From: Thereva unica
Taxonomy: Eukaryota > Arthropoda > Insecta > Diptera > Therevidae
Length of the DNA: 64,000 bases
Assembly (NCBI GenBank): GCA_949987705.1
Contig: OX465281.1
Location: 192,497,112 to 192,561,111, forward strand
Direction of reading: 5' to 3'
The position numbers and the translations under genes are program-made. The notes beneath the pieces are model-generated. The model saw only the letters and a list, made by a program, of their open reading frames with translations, ran no database searches and was not told where the DNA came from. Below are positions 32,165 through 43,784 of the stretch, piece by piece; the first letter of the stretch is position 1; each line of letters begins with the position of its first letter.

Positions 32165-32674
32165 GTCATCGAGTTACTGTATTATGGGATTATGAGGTTT
32201 TAGAGCCATAGGGTTAGCAGTTTAACCAAATATAGCCAATTCGAGGGTATTTTTTGAGGTTATGGCCGAACCAAAACGTGCTGGAATGGAAATGACCCCG
32301 GATTCAGATTCAGCGACCCCAAAAACACATAGTACACATTTTCAGGCCCCCACGTCAGAAACTTCGTTATTGGGTTTAGGGGTTATGTTGGTAAGGCGTT
32401 ATAAGGTTATGTAGTTATGGGACTATGGGTTATGTAGTTATTTAAGCAAGAGGTCATCGAGCTACTGTAATAGAGGATTATAAGGTTTTAAAGCTCTACG
32501 GTTAGCAGTTTAACCAAATTTAGCAAATTTGAGGGTATATTTTGAGGTTATGGCCGAACCCAGATGTGCTGGAGTAAAACTGACCCCAGATTCGGATTCA
32601 GCGACCCCAAAAACATATAGTACACAAAGTGCGACCTCCAGGTCAGAAAATTTTTTTTGGTTTGTGTGGCTGTG
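32165..32674 (-). repeat. Right compound terminal inverted repeat
   Basis: Inverse of 29413-29910; unit starts at gacctccaggtcagaaa (outer) and ccccacgtcagaaact (inner). A third, weaker unit start (ccaccacgtcagaaattt, ~32075) lies further in, between the gene and the repeat, so the right side has slightly more of the array than the left. Confidence 0.8.
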
Positions 32675-33032
32675 TTATATATAGCCCAGTCACTTTATAC
32701 ATGAACCTCTGAAAAAATGCAACTGGAGATTTATCAGCGGAATTCTCTTTATTTTGGGGTCACAAATAATTTCCCAAAAGTCCATAAAGCCAACTGACCG
32801 GCTACTCAAGTTACATAATAACGAAAAAAATGTACAAAAATCCTACAAAAATTTGTTAAGAAAATAAAAAAATCATTCCGGTTCTTTATTTTCGGTAACT
32901 AAATGTTTATGAAGAGAGGTTGGTAGATCACTTTGAGCCAACGGTGGGCAGCCCCCGGCTTCTATCCGGCCCGCGAAAACTTTAGAAGAAATTATAACTA
33001 AATAATTTTTGATGTAATTTGTTTTAGTTTAA

Positions 33033-35036
33033 ACTAGCAAAAACCCGCGTGCCTTGCAACGCTTACTCGAATTTTCACAGATATCTCTTATTTACACTTA
33101 TTAATTTCCACTTTAATTTAAAAAATCACAGATTGGGAAAAAAAAAATAAAATTCAAAATTATCTCAATAAATTCACGCTAAATCACCAAATCAATTAAA
33201 ACAATTTTTTTTCTATAACCAAGGTAAAACTGCTTCGTCACAAAATCACTTCGTTACGAAACAAAACTCGATCATTCAAAGCCTTCTTCAAGACTAAAGT
33301 GTTGAATGAAATACTCTAGCTTCCTTTAAAGTGTACCGTTACAATAATTGGCAGAACCTTGTTTTAAATATCCTATTCATAGACTTCTTTTTAACCCATC
33401 ATAAAAAACAGGTACTCGTTTTTTTATTGCCATTCCTGGAAGGCCGAATTTTCCAAAACAATACCTGAACATTCACCTGTTTACCTAATTTCTCTTGTAG
33501 GATAATATGGCATGCGACTTTTGTATTTACATTGTTTGCGGTTTCCTTTTTTAATATTGTAAATTGTCTACTGAAATTGAGGTTTTGGAAGTTCCCTTTG
33601 CTATGCATACTTACGGCTCGCTAGTATATGTATGTATATCAACAAAATAATTTTTTTTTTCGAGTGAAAAAGAAGCCAGAATCAGAAAGAATGCGTACCT
33701 ATTATTACAATCAATAAAAATCCTTCATAGCGAGGAAAGTCGAAAAGTGGAAGTCATTTTTAAAAGAGTCGAAGTTTCAGAAGGAGTAGTATTTTCAAGG
33801 CCGATAATAAATATCGATGGCTGCCTTTCGAAACCTTATTCTACTGTCGGATCAGACTGAAAAACCGAAGGCGATAATCGGGAAAAATATATCCCTGATA
33901 GAGTACAAACTTTTTATCATTGCTGTAGACCTGAAAGAGCCTATTTAAATATCGATTGTTCCGTGAATGTTTCCTATAAAACGATCAGGATATTTTTTGG
34001 AATATCTAGATATTTAGATACAGGTCTGTCAAGTATACAATTCGAATGATCACTTGCTTTCCTTCTCCTATAGGTTAGACTAAAAAGTAACCCGGTAGTC
34101 GGACACGATAGTCGGTACCGATAATCGTATCTGATAGTCGTATTCGCCTAAAATATGGCCGCAAAAGTATTAAATCTTTTTGTGAAATTCCCATTGCAAT
34201 ACATACAGCCAACAATTTTAAAAATTGGTTTTGAAATCACAGACAGACACTCCAATTATAATTATATAGATAGATAGATAGATAGATAGAAGATCGATAA
34301 CCATATGAAACAGAACTATATTTTTAAATCACAGACAGACACGCCATTTACATTTATATAGATAGATAGATTTGAATGACGCCGCTCAGGTAATAGTATT
34401 CTACTTGTCATATCCTTTTGTTTGGTACCCATATCGAGTGGGTTGTAAAGAAAAGGTGAGTCCGGCATAGTTGGTCGCCATTTTGAATTTATAATGACAA
34501 AAAATAGGTAATTGTACTCTAATTATCATCCCCTTTTATTTGATACCCATGTCGGGGATCGGCGAGCCCAATTGCGAAATTCACCCGCCATCTTGGAACC
34601 GCCATCTTGATTTTTTTACAAAGTGGTCAGATTACATTGTCACCCGAACTAAATATATGTGCAAAATTTGAAGTTGAACGGTTATATGGAAGTGGGTCAA
34701 AATCAAGTTTTAAGTTTTGTCTACATACATACATCCATACATACATACAGATAGAGCTAATATACGGTGTATATAAATAGCCTAAAACATGCTCGCAAAA
34801 ATACTGAATCTTCCGGTGAAAGTCCCATCCCGATCGGCCCAGCCGTTTCCGAGATTACCGCGGCCAAACAGACAGACATACAGACATACAGACATACAGA
34901 CATACAGACATACAGACAGACAAAAATTTTAAAAATAGTGGATTTTGTTTTAATTACATGTAAATAACCAAAAAAACTTAAAAAAACATAATTATTTTGA
35001 AATTACAGACAGACACTCCAATTATATTTATATAGA
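33033..35036 (+). repeat. Cluster of dispersed retroposon fragments with GATA/ACAGACAT tails
   Basis: Starts aactagcaaaaacccgcgtg at 33033, like 10203 and 63598. At least three 3'-type ends follow: cagacagacactccaatt with tatatagatagatagat at 34229-34291, a similar end at ~34335-34372, and one at 35007-35036. The segment 34770-34930 (cctaaaacatgctcgcaaaa, ccgtttccgagattaccg) has an inverted, diverged relative at 52430-52540. No coding region. It looks like repeated insertion of one retroposon family near the same place. Confidence 0.6.
34865..34922 (+). repeat. (ACAGACAT)n microsatellite
   Basis: About six repeats of an 8-bp unit acatacag, bounded by acagacagac, inside a retroposon tail. A (GATA)n run lies at 34265-34290. 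Confidence 0.9.
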
Positions 35037-35516
35037 TTGAAAATAATGCCTACCAACTTGAGAAAGGTAGATGAGCAGTCCAACATCAACGACAAGTGGG
35101 AACAGGACAAAAGCAGCATAAAGGCGGCAGCAGAAGAGGCACTAGACTGGGCCCCCAGACAGACTAGAATTGATTGGTTTGAACAACACTGTAGAGCCGC
35201 AATTGAAGAAAGAAACCAGAGCCACCGAGAGTACATCGCAAGGCAAACAAGAGCAAGGATGGACGTCTTCAAGGAAAAAAGAAAAATCGCAGACAAGCTG
35301 TGCAGAAAGAAGAAGAGGGAATATCTAAATAGGAAAATCCTACAGATACAGGAAGACTTCAATGAAGGGAGAATTAGACAAGCGTGCAAAGGAACTCGCC
35401 AGATCACCAATAAGTTTCAGCCAAGAACGGACATCTGCAAGGACATAGATGGGAACTTGTTGGCAGATCCTGATAGGATAAAGGAAAGGTGGAGAGAGTA
35501 TTTTCAGAACTATTGA
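35037..35516 (+). pseudogene. RTE-type LINE, linker before the polymerase
   Basis: A 159-residue frame rich in charged residues: RKVDEQSNINDKWEQDKSSI, TRIDWFEQHCRAAIEERNQS, RQACKGTRQITNKFQPRTDI, LLADPDRIKERWREYFQNY. This is the region between endonuclease and polymerase in RTE-type elements; W-R-E-Y-F marks its end. The endonuclease is missing: the LINE starts abruptly after a retroposon tail at 35036. A frameshift at ~35515 separates it from the polymerase. Confidence 0.8.
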
Positions 35517-35621
35517 ATCCTATCTCCATATTAAACGAGAATGCAGAGACAGAGGCATTTGTAATTCCCCAAGATAACATCTCAATAGAACCACCAACAC
35601 TAGATGAGGTGCGGGAAGCTG

Positions 35622-37029
35622 TAAAAAGGCGCCTGGCGTCGATGGAATAGCAGCTGAGCTGCTAAAGGAAGGAGGACCCCAACTATTACAAACCTTACAC
35701 GAACTCATATGCACCATCTGGGAGGAAGAAGGTATACCAGAGGACTGGAAGAAAGCGATTATATGTCCAATATACAAGAAAGGAGAAAAATTAAACTGCA
35801 AAGACTACAGAGGCATCTCACTCCTCAGCACCAGCTACAAAATCTTCACAATCCTTGTGAAACAAAAACTGGAACCTATAGCGGAACGCCTTATAGGAAA
35901 ATATCAAGCTGGTTTTAGGACAAACAGGTCCGCATCGGACCAACTGCTGACCTTAAGGCAAATTCTGGAGAAAACCTGGGAAAGGAATGTAGATGTATAC
36001 CAGATATTTGTCGACTTTCAACAGGCATATGACTCAATAAACAGAGAGAGGCTATACGAGATCCTATCGGAAATAGGAGTCCCCTCAAAGTTGGTACAGC
36101 TGATCAAATGCGCCACAAATAACTCACTGGGGAAAGTAAGGATCCAAAATGTTGTAACAGAGGAGTTCGAAGTACGTCAAGGGCTTAGACAGAGAGATGG
36201 GCTGGTCCCCATGCTTTTCAACCTGGCCCTAGAATGGGTGATAAGGAAAACGTCAGTCCAACGAAGTGCATCAATAGCTACCCAGTCGGTACAATTACTT
36301 GGATATGCGGATGACGTAAACATCGTGGGAAGGTCCTTTTTGGCAGCAAAAGAAGTCTATGTCGAGTTAAAAGAGGCGGCAAAGGACATAGGCCTGAAGA
36401 TTAACGAAGAAAAAACGAAGGTGATGCAACAATCCAGAGTAAGAAGATTTAGAATGGGAAGAAATATAACCATCGACGAACATAACCTAGAAGGAGTCGT
36501 TAAAAAAGTCTACCTTGGGTCTACTATCACAAAAAGAAACGAAGAAAAAGAAGAAATAACCAGACGAATAGTACTGGCTAATAGAGCCTTTTATGCTCAA
36601 AAACAAATCCTGCACTCAAGATTTATGCACAGGAAAACGAAACTCTCACTCTACAAAACAGTAATACGGCCAGTACTGTGTTATGGTAGCGAGACTTGGA
36701 CTATGACCCAGGACATAGAGGAACGAGTCAACAGGTTTGAGAGGAAAATTCTCAGATGCATAATAGGCCCAATCAGAGAGGATGGAATATGGCGAAGAAG
36801 ATACAACAAGGAGTTGTATGAAATTTTTGACGACCCACAACTCTCAACTTTAATAAAAAACAAACAGACTGAGACTAGCCGGCCACGTGATCAGGATGGA
36901 GGACAATCGTATCCCAAAACGGCTTATGGCATCAAAATTTCGGGAAGTAGGCCAGTAGGTAAACCAAGGAGGAGCTGGATAGACTCTGTGACGGCTGACG
37001 CAGAGTCAATGCTCCACATCCGTAACTGA
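35622..37029 (+). pseudogene. RTE-type LINE reverse transcriptase and C-terminus
   Basis: Open from ~35622: APGVDGIAAELLKEGG, WKKAIICPIYKKGEKLNCKD, YRGISLLSTSYKIF, YQAGFRTNRSASDQLL, IFVDFQQAYDSINRERLYE (catalytic Asp), RQGLRQRDGLVPMLFNLALE, GYADDVNIVGRS (catalytic YADD), GLKINEEKTKVM, VYLGSTI, VIRPVLCYGSETW, FERKILRCIIGP, KPRRSWIDSV. The fragment at 42345 shows that the native protein continues NWRHAARDRQTW to EAKARFGL; here the Trp codon after RN is TGA (37027), so the last ~28 residues are cut off. A frameshift precedes the domain. Otherwise well preserved. Confidence 0.87.
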
Positions 37030-37150
37030 AGACATGCTGCAAGGGACCGTCAAACTTGGAGAAATGCCCTAGAGGAGGCCAAGGGTCGATTTGGACTGTA
37101 GCGCCATTGGATGGATGAATAGTTGGAAATTGAAAATAAACGCACATAGC
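37027..37150 (+). other. 3' end of the RTE-type LINE
   Basis: Post-stop remnant reading RHAARDRQTWRNALEEAKGR then FGL, followed by a short 3' UTR (gtagcgccattggatggatg) shared with the inverted fragment at 42345-42400. Confidence 0.75.
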
Positions 37151-37420
37151 AACAGATGTTCATAATTTAGTACTAATATTGAACTGGCATCCATTTTGCG
37201 TCTTTCTGAATCTCAGGATTTCGAAGTCCCATTTGATATTTTCTTCCCTCATTTCTTCTGAAACTCACGAGTGTCTTCTGTGGAAGCGTAGGTAAGTCTG
37301 TAGCGGTGCGTAGGATTTGTCGCGAGTCGGTAATTTACAGGTGCGGCACGATCATCCGTATAAAAACAGACGAGCATGAACGATGAAGTGAACGAACGAG
37401 TTTATTATTAATTCCTTTCT

Positions 37421-37745
37421 TCATTTCTTAATTCTAAATAATACCACTAAGGCCGAAGTTACAGCGATAAGTTGTCTTTTACTTTTCATTTTGGAATGAC
37501 AAAATGGCTGACAAAATCTCAATACCCACACAGGCCGATACGCACTTTTGTAAAAGGCCAGATGCTGTGCATGGTTATCTGTGGACGTAGGCCGTGCTGG
37601 ATAGTCAGCAAAATTTTTAATTTGGTCGTTGTCGAACATTCCACCATTTTCACTTAATAACACCTTTATTGGATGACCGAAAGTTTTGCCTTGTACCATT
37701 ATCTGTTTTAACATATCTTTAACTTCAGACTTCTTTTGAACAGGA
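37421..37745 (-). pseudogene. LTR retrotransposon integrase fragment (Copia-type, tentative)
   Basis: Reads FPVQKKSEVKDMLKQIMVQG then KTFGHPIKVLLSENGGMFDN and DQIKNF. The pattern K-S-E-V ... G..IK.L.SDNG.EF.N is the second catalytic block of Copia-type integrases; here the expected D-N-G-G-E has become E-N-G-G-M, so it would be inactive. Downstream similarity fades after KNFAD. No LTRs identified. Confidence 0.6.
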
Positions 37746-37832
37746 AAACCACATCGAAAACAACTTACTTACTTTTTAGTGGATGAACTCAACAAAAGGT
37801 CCGCGCCTATCCAGGTTTAGCTGTTTCCGAAC

Positions 37833-38036
37833 TCATATAACATCTCAGAGCTCAAACGCAAGGTTCATCAACATCTAGTCACGCACCCTCCAAACTCCTA
37901 ACCTATACTTTCTCTTTTATCCTTCAGGTCAAACTTACTATTAGACATTGCACCATGACTTAAACGACATGACGGGCTAGTGGTACAAAGGGTAATCCCT
38001 GAGTTTGATCGAGCAACATAAAAAAAGGAAAAAAAA
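37833..38036 (+). mobile_element. Short 3' end of the 44-kb Jockey/CR1 LINE
   Basis: Starts in the coding end (tttccgaactcatataacat) and runs through the same 3' UTR as 46625-46841 (ctaacctat.ctttctctttt, caccatgactt.aa.gacatgacg, gtacaaagggt) into an A-rich tail. More diverged than the 61-kb copy, so an older, strongly 5'-truncated insertion. Confidence 0.85.
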
Positions 38037-40081
38037 ACTATATCCAAACCTTTTTGGGTTAAGGACCGAGTGATGGATAGTGTAATTTACCACATTAAGG
38101 ATCTTTCACTTCAAATGCAGATTAAAAAATTAAGGATCATAAGAAGAGGTCAATTAAGTTCTACAGCCCGCGAAAAAAAAAACGTAAAGTTTATTTTGGC
38201 CCATGTTATAAAAAGGTTGCCCACCCTAGACTTAGAGATACTTTCAGCCACCGGCCCTGCGGGCTTCAGCCGCGCCACCGGAAAATTTCCGGGTCGTCTT
38301 ATGGCTCATCCGCTCCTGATTCCAAACCTAATATAAATACTCGAAATAATCTTTGGTTTGCAATTTATTTCATTAATTCAAGTCAAGTCTGACAATCAAC
38401 CACTTGCGGATATCAGATAACGTATTTTTGAAAATACCTATAACAAAAAATCAGTAACGCAAATATATTTTGTATTCAACATTCAGTTGGAGTAATAAAA
38501 ATCCGAAATAAACTTTTAATAAAAATTCCATTAACTATTCATTGGAGTTGATAGAAAGAAATCATAAAACAGAGATGAATTTTTCATAGTCCCTTGGAAA
38601 CGCAATACACACTTATAATTTCACTCATAAGCCCAAACGTATGAAATACTACGAAAATATGCAGATGAATTGTGCAGCCATCACCTATTTAGCATTAAAC
38701 GTGCTTAAGTGCAAACCTTTGCTACCGATAACAGCGCCGAAGGAGCGAATCCGTTGGCCATAAATATTTTTTTACGATTTCTACTCAATTTGAGGCAATT
38801 TTCCAATAAAAGTAACCATCGACGATTGATTTATGATTGATCCCCAGCAAGAAGTAGCTGCAGTGCCCTCGATGAAATGATTGTAGATATCACGGGTAGG
38901 GTGGTCGGTAGAGCAGTAGAACCAGTACTTAAGGATTTGATTGAAAGCAGGAAACATATAACTTTCGCCCTGTTTGTTATTCGGATTGAAATTGTAGAAA
39001 GCACGCCCCCGAGATAGCAATCGGCGTCTTAAAATGCAACCCTCGTAAATGTACAACTCCCGCTCTCTGCCGACAGCAGAATGAAACACCAACAACTACC
39101 AAAGAGCTGGTGGAGGGTAATAGGAAAAAAAAATGAAATAACCTCGCTAATAAAGGATTCCCTTTGACGGAAGGACACGACATCCCCATCAGAAATGAAA
39201 TCCAGTCGACTATTGCACAAGGCCACAGCTTCACCCACCCCGCGAGGCTAATGGACAAGTCGACAAATGACAAATACAAATGTGGCCTTAAGTTTTTGAT
39301 GTAGTCACCACGGGCAGTAGAGGGCGAGACTGCCGATCCTGGGCGAATCCATGTCCTTGCGGTAACTGCAAAAAAATCGTTTTTATGAATGTCACATACT
39401 TGTTCAGATTTGATAATTCGCTTATCTCCCCTCAAATGTCGATTCCAGACAGGATCAAGACGTTTATTTGACCCTTCATATCTTTTTATAGTCCTCCACC
39501 CTTGTTCCTATCTGGAGCTGCCTGGCTGGCTGGGGGATGATTTTCGCCAAATCCATCATTGGGAGTGATTCAGCTGTTCTTGCTCTTAGGATGAAAAATT
39601 AAATTCGGATTACATGAAATATCATTGGAAGCAGCGGAGAGACGCCATTAGTGATTGATAAACGATACTTGAGTTCGCCGGTACCAGGTCAGACACATGA
39701 CGTCGTGTTATGTTAACCCCTTCAATTTCTTTCTATTTTTTTTATATTCTCCCACATCCTGTGTGTGTATGTGTGGGAAGGAACGCCTTAAGTGATGAGT
39801 AATATTTCACGCGTATGAACTCATCAGATCCTTGCAGGCTGAAGTTTGTTCTGTACCATTTACTCTTCTACTTGACATGACTAATCTGGTTGGAACAGCG
39901 TGGAGGCGAATAAATTATTATCAATCAGGTTATACTGACGTTTCGTTGCAAAAATATGTGTTTTTTGAGAATTATTTAAATGAAATTGTTTTTGCTCTTG
40001 TCGTGGAACACTTTTCACTCAAAAATAGATTTTATTTAACTGAAACGAAAAAATGGCGTTGAAGTGAAACTTTAAAAAAAC
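38037..40081. other. No recognisable gene
   Basis: Non-coding in appearance. The minus-strand 152-residue frame at 38977-39435 has a membrane-like hydrophobic stretch (FHFFFLLPSTSSLVVVGVSF) but overlaps other open frames, has no family signature and I do not call it a gene. A short GT-rich stretch lies at 39761-39773. Confidence 0.45.
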
Positions 40082-40398
40082 AAGTTGGGATGTGGGTTTG
40101 ACCCCTTCGGTCCACACGATCAACTTCCCAGTAAGATGAGCGTAGACGGAATAAACTGACTTCCTACAAAATAGTAATACGTTTAGCACTAGTTGGAAAT
40201 TGACTAGTATCAGTACTGGTGACAAAGTAATCCTGGGAGAAGCTAGTTATAATATAATAGTGGTAAATCCACAAGATATTTCTAAAGAATTTGTTTTTCC
40301 TGAACGTTAGGAAGCAAACATGTTCGAATTCGTATTGAGCGTGGTGAACCACCGCTGATAAACTCGGAAGTGATGACTTCATTTGGAACGCTTTATAA
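40082..40398 (+). repeat. Left half of a split copy of the 4.3-kb element
   Basis: Matches 4270-4630 from aagttgggatgtgggtttg to gatgacttcatttggaa. The element continues at 42238 after a LINE insertion. Confidence 0.8.
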
Positions 40399-40498
40399 TA
40401 ATAATAATAGAGTTTCCCTTCTTATGAAGAAGGCGCACTTCTCAGCTGGGCTGAGAAACTAAGTACCAATAAAAATTCCATGCGAAACACATAAACAG

Positions 40499-41119
40499 TC
40501 ATGAGAGAATAAAGAGACTCCTTTTAAGAAGATCTTTGTTAATGCTCACGTTAAAAACATTAATATTTTTATTTACATTAATGAACATGCGATTAACAGG
40601 CTCAAATCGACCATAGTTGGTGTTAGAGGAGTTGATGTGTAAGAGCGGTGGTCCTCTCAGATTGTATCGGCTCTCTCTAAACGACGCACGGCGACTTATA
40701 AAACCTGAGTCGACACGTCCATTAAGAAGCTGGTGGACGAAAACAACATCGGCCACCTCACGACGCTTCTGGAGAGTGTTTAAGTTGAGTAACTTAAGTC
40801 GGTATTCATATGGTGGAAGAATTAAAGGGTCTTCCCAAGGAAGATGATTCAATGCGAATCGAACGAACCTACGTTGAACCGACTCAATTTTTCCAACATG
40901 CGAAGAATAGTGAGGAGACCAAACCTGGAACGCATATTCAAGTAAAGGTCTGACAAGCGAAATGTAGAGGTGTTTAGTGATCAGGGTGCTGTTAAATTCT
41001 TTGGACCACCTTTTTATAAAACCCAAGACTAAGCTACTCTTGGAAGAAATATAGTTGATATGAGTAGAAAAGTCCAGCTTGGTGTCAAATCTAATCCCGA
41101 GATCGGGGGACACCCTCAC
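40499..41119 (-). pseudogene. Jockey-type LINE, C-terminal frame
   Basis: 206 residues from DLGIRFDTKLDFSTHINYIS through KRWSKEFNSTLITKHLYISL, RPLLEYAFQVWSPHYSSHVG and the Asn-rich tail NRMFINVNKNINVFNVSI. Deletions at ~41105-41215 remove part of the region after the YADD motif that the 2-kb copy retains. Confidence 0.85.
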
Positions 41120-41277
41120 TAAAAAATGAGTAGTTATAAATTATAGGATCACGTCGCCTACAAAAAGTCATGACTTCGCATTTTCCAGGTTGTTGTTAGC
41201 ACACCAAGAGTCCTCCATACTCTTTACGTGACGGTACAATTTGATGTCATCAGCATAAATCAGGATTCTGCAGTGTC

Positions 41278-42195
41278 TTAGCAGGGTAACAATATCATCA
41301 ATAGAAAGAATAAACAGGATAGGGCCAAGATGACTGCCTTGAGGGACACCGGAAGACGCCTCAATGGTCGCGGATTTGGATCCACGGAAAGAACTTGGTA
41401 GGTCCTGTCAGCTAAGTATGACTGGAACCATAATAGAAGGGCTTCAGGGAAACCTAACTTTTTTAGTTTGAAAAGTATAATGGAGTGCGAAAGCTTGTCA
41501 AATGCCTTACTGAAATCAGTGTAAACACAATCAGTTTGGCAACCGGAAACGAAGCCTTCAACAGCATGGGAAGTGAATTCAAGGAGATTGGTGGTAATGG
41601 AACGAGCTGGAAGAAAACCATGTTGGTTCGTAGAAATAAGTTTCTTGCAGATTGGCACGATTGCAGAATAAATGATTGACTCAAAAAGCTTTGGTATGAC
41701 AGACAGCTTGGCAATTGGTCTGTAATTCGATATTTCGTTCTTGCTACCACTTTTGTGAATAGGAATTATGAACGAATTCTTCCAAAGAGTAGGGAAATAC
41801 CCTTTATCTAAGGATTTTTTAAAAAGGGTTTTCAGTGGAGACTGGAGAACCTCCACACAGGATTTAAGGACAGCAGGAGGGATACCGTCAGGACCTGAAG
41901 TGAAATCGAATGGGAGTTCATCAATATGTTTCACGATATCGTCAGTGGAAATTGAAAGAGATAATCTAGTAGCCTCTCGGTGTGGAGTTATGTGACGAAA
42001 ATTATTGTCATAAGGCTGAAAGTTGGAAGGAGTGAAAGATTGATGAAAGAAAGAAGCAAACATGTTGCAAATCGAGGAAGACTCACTACTAGACCAGTTA
42101 GTGTGCTGCATAGTTTTTGGGTAGTTATCGACTTTTTTCTTACAGTTGACAAATTTAAAGAAGTTACTAGGATCAGTATACACCTGGTCCCTCAT
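41278..42195 (-). pseudogene. Jockey-type LINE, polymerase N-terminal frame
   Basis: 305 residues. It begins upstream of the polymerase (VYTDPSNFFKFVNCKKKVDN, a region absent from the other copy), then DFTSGPDGIPPAVLKSCVEV, PIHKSGSKNEISNYRPIAKL, NQHGFLPARSITTNLLEF, YTDFSKAFDKLSHS, ending in a frameshift near 41390 within the strand before the catalytic motif; the Y-A-D-D region lies out of frame at ~41255. Confidence 0.87.
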
Positions 42196-42237
42196 GCAGC
42201 TGAGATATTCACCATACAGAGTAGAAGAGAGTAGCGA

Positions 42238-42344
42238 AACTAATCAATGTAAAGTACTTGTCAGACTTGACCAAAAAGATACTGGAATTCCGGAATGAAC
42301 CGCAATTTCCTGAAACTGTAGGACGTAGAAAACAATTCAAAAAT
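42238..42344 (+). repeat. Right half of the split 4.3-kb element
   Basis: From aagtacttgtcagacttgacc-like sequence (42252) to gtaggacgtagaaaacaatt, matching 4670-4785. Shorter than the intact copy; it runs into an RTE-type LINE end at ~42345. Confidence 0.75.
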
Positions 42345-42640
42345 TCAAAAACGATCAAAAATTCTGACCATCCATCCAATGGCGCTACAGCCCAAATCGA
42401 GCCTTGGCCTCCTCTAGGGCATTTCTCCAAGTTTGACGGTCCCTTGCAGCATGTCTCCAGTTCGGGATGTTGAGCATTATTCCGTTGCCTGAGTCGTTGC
42501 CGTTGAGTCCGTCCTGTCCGACGCCTGCCTTGAGGATTCGTGACGGGTAGGTTTTTACGGTGGAAGGTTGTCAGCCTGCCGCCCAACCCCCAACCTGGAG
42601 GACCAGTCCGGTATTTGCTTCGTTTTGAGGCGCGAAGCAC
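42345..42640 (-). pseudogene. RTE-type LINE 3' end
   Basis: Minus strand gives NIPNWRHAARDRQTWRNALE then EAKARFGL and a stop, followed by the same 3' UTR as 37080-37140. Upstream, GRRRTGRTQRQRLRQRN (other frame) is the degraded region before it. It keeps the TGG codon that is TGA in the 35-kb copy, so it serves as a reference for that lesion. Confidence 0.8.
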
Positions 42641-43782
42641 TCGCCTTTCACCCTCCTCAGTCTGTTACTCTTGTGTAGACAAGAGCATCCAGGGGACACC
42701 CGATGTAAAATCTACATCTTCGTGAAGGTTGAGGTAGGATTCGGTAGCATATCGGAAAATCTTAGATCGTGAAGACCTTAGATCGCAGGTGGCGTTACCC
42801 AGGATTTATCTCTTTGATGTACCGGCACCATCAAAGATCCCTGAGGCCATTGCTACCATTTGACCCCCCAAAAATTCTGACCGCAAATTCGTAATCAGCG
42901 ACCAAAAAACCCCTATAGACAAGTTTTGGTGAAAATTGAAGACGTTTCAAAAATATCCAGGTCAAAGAGCTCAACAAACAACGTAAAAAATGAATGATTA
43001 TAAACAAATACTCATAACTTTCGAAATCCTTAAGATCCCGTCGAGATTTTTGATCGAGTGACTTCTCTTTGATTAAGCCTATTAATCAAACTCAGTGGAT
43101 GGTTACAACGTGTAATTTCAGAAAAACAAATTCTACTTCACTTTAATATTTATTTTGTCAAACAGTTATACAAATTTTCCAACTTATTAAATAATAAAAT
43201 TTTCTAAACAATTATACTTTAAATTCAATTGTTACTTTCCCTTTTCCTTTAGGCTAATAGAAAATTATTTTTGACTAATCGTTTCCAATTCGATCTCAAG
43301 TCCGAGTTCCAATTCCGCGTGTGATCTAATCTTTATTAGTTTGAAAGGAAATCAATATATCCCGAGTCATAAACCTTCGGGATATGTAGGATGAGAAAGG
43401 CGTCAAAGACTGATCTTTGGTATGGGATAGGGAATATAGAAATATTATTAGATAAATCTTGAGTCATAAACCTTCAGGATTTTCGAAAGGCGTCATAAAA
43501 CCGACGTTTTTTTGGATGGAGATCACTAGCCTCAGCTTGGTTCTTCTAGCTCATAGCACGTAGAAGATCAAATTGTGATCTGAATCTGTGCCCAAAGTGC
43601 TCCGATATTTATTTGCAATGTCACAATGGATCAGTCGAAAAGGTGGGGAGTTTAGAATCCCTACTCTCCATTGTGAATAAAGTTTATTTGTGGGTATTAG
43701 TGTTGTGGACATCGGTTGTCAGAAAGTGTCAGCCGGGTAAGTATTTATTTTATGTTTTAGATATGATACATTAATTATTATA
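42641..43782. other. No gene; two short direct repeats
   Basis: 43355-43400 and 43450-43490 share gagtcataaaccttc.gg followed by aaggcgtca, about 95 bp apart. The stretch 43560-43745 contains aataaa and GT-rich sequence that might be LTR-derived, but I find no matching second LTR. Confidence 0.4.
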
Positions 43783-43784
43783 TA

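Larger units (their letters stand above)
29413..32674 (+). mobile_element. DNA transposon with compound ~500-bp terminal inverted repeats
   Basis: Begins cacagccacacaaa and ends with its complement at 32674; TTA stands on both sides (29410-29412, 32675-32677), a candidate 3-bp target duplication. The two terminal regions, ~29413-29910 and ~32165-32674, are inverted copies with high identity. Each is made of about one and three-quarter tandem units of ~290 bp that start ttctgac(c/g)tgg and contain gtttttgg(g/c)gtcgctgaat. Between them lies one gene encoding a large transposase-like protein. The arrangement is that of an autonomous or recently autonomous class II element. Confidence 0.85.
40400..42237 (-). 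mobile_element. Jockey-type LINE copy inserted in the repeat
   Basis: Same family as 1640-3385, with a (TAA)n tail at 40400-40412 and a longer 5' part (to ~42237). It separates two halves of a repeat known intact at 4313, which fixes both boundaries. 5'-truncated: no endonuclease. Confidence 0.85.

Noticed and set aside
34620..35036. tRNA-like or SINE promoter boxes
   Set aside because: I looked for A/B box sequences in the retroposon starts at 10203, 33033 and 63598 and saw none convincing, so I do not call them tRNA-derived SINEs.
38977..39435. 152-residue minus-strand frame with a hydrophobic stretch
   Set aside because: No family signature, overlaps other frames of similar length, and no splice or promoter context; most likely chance.
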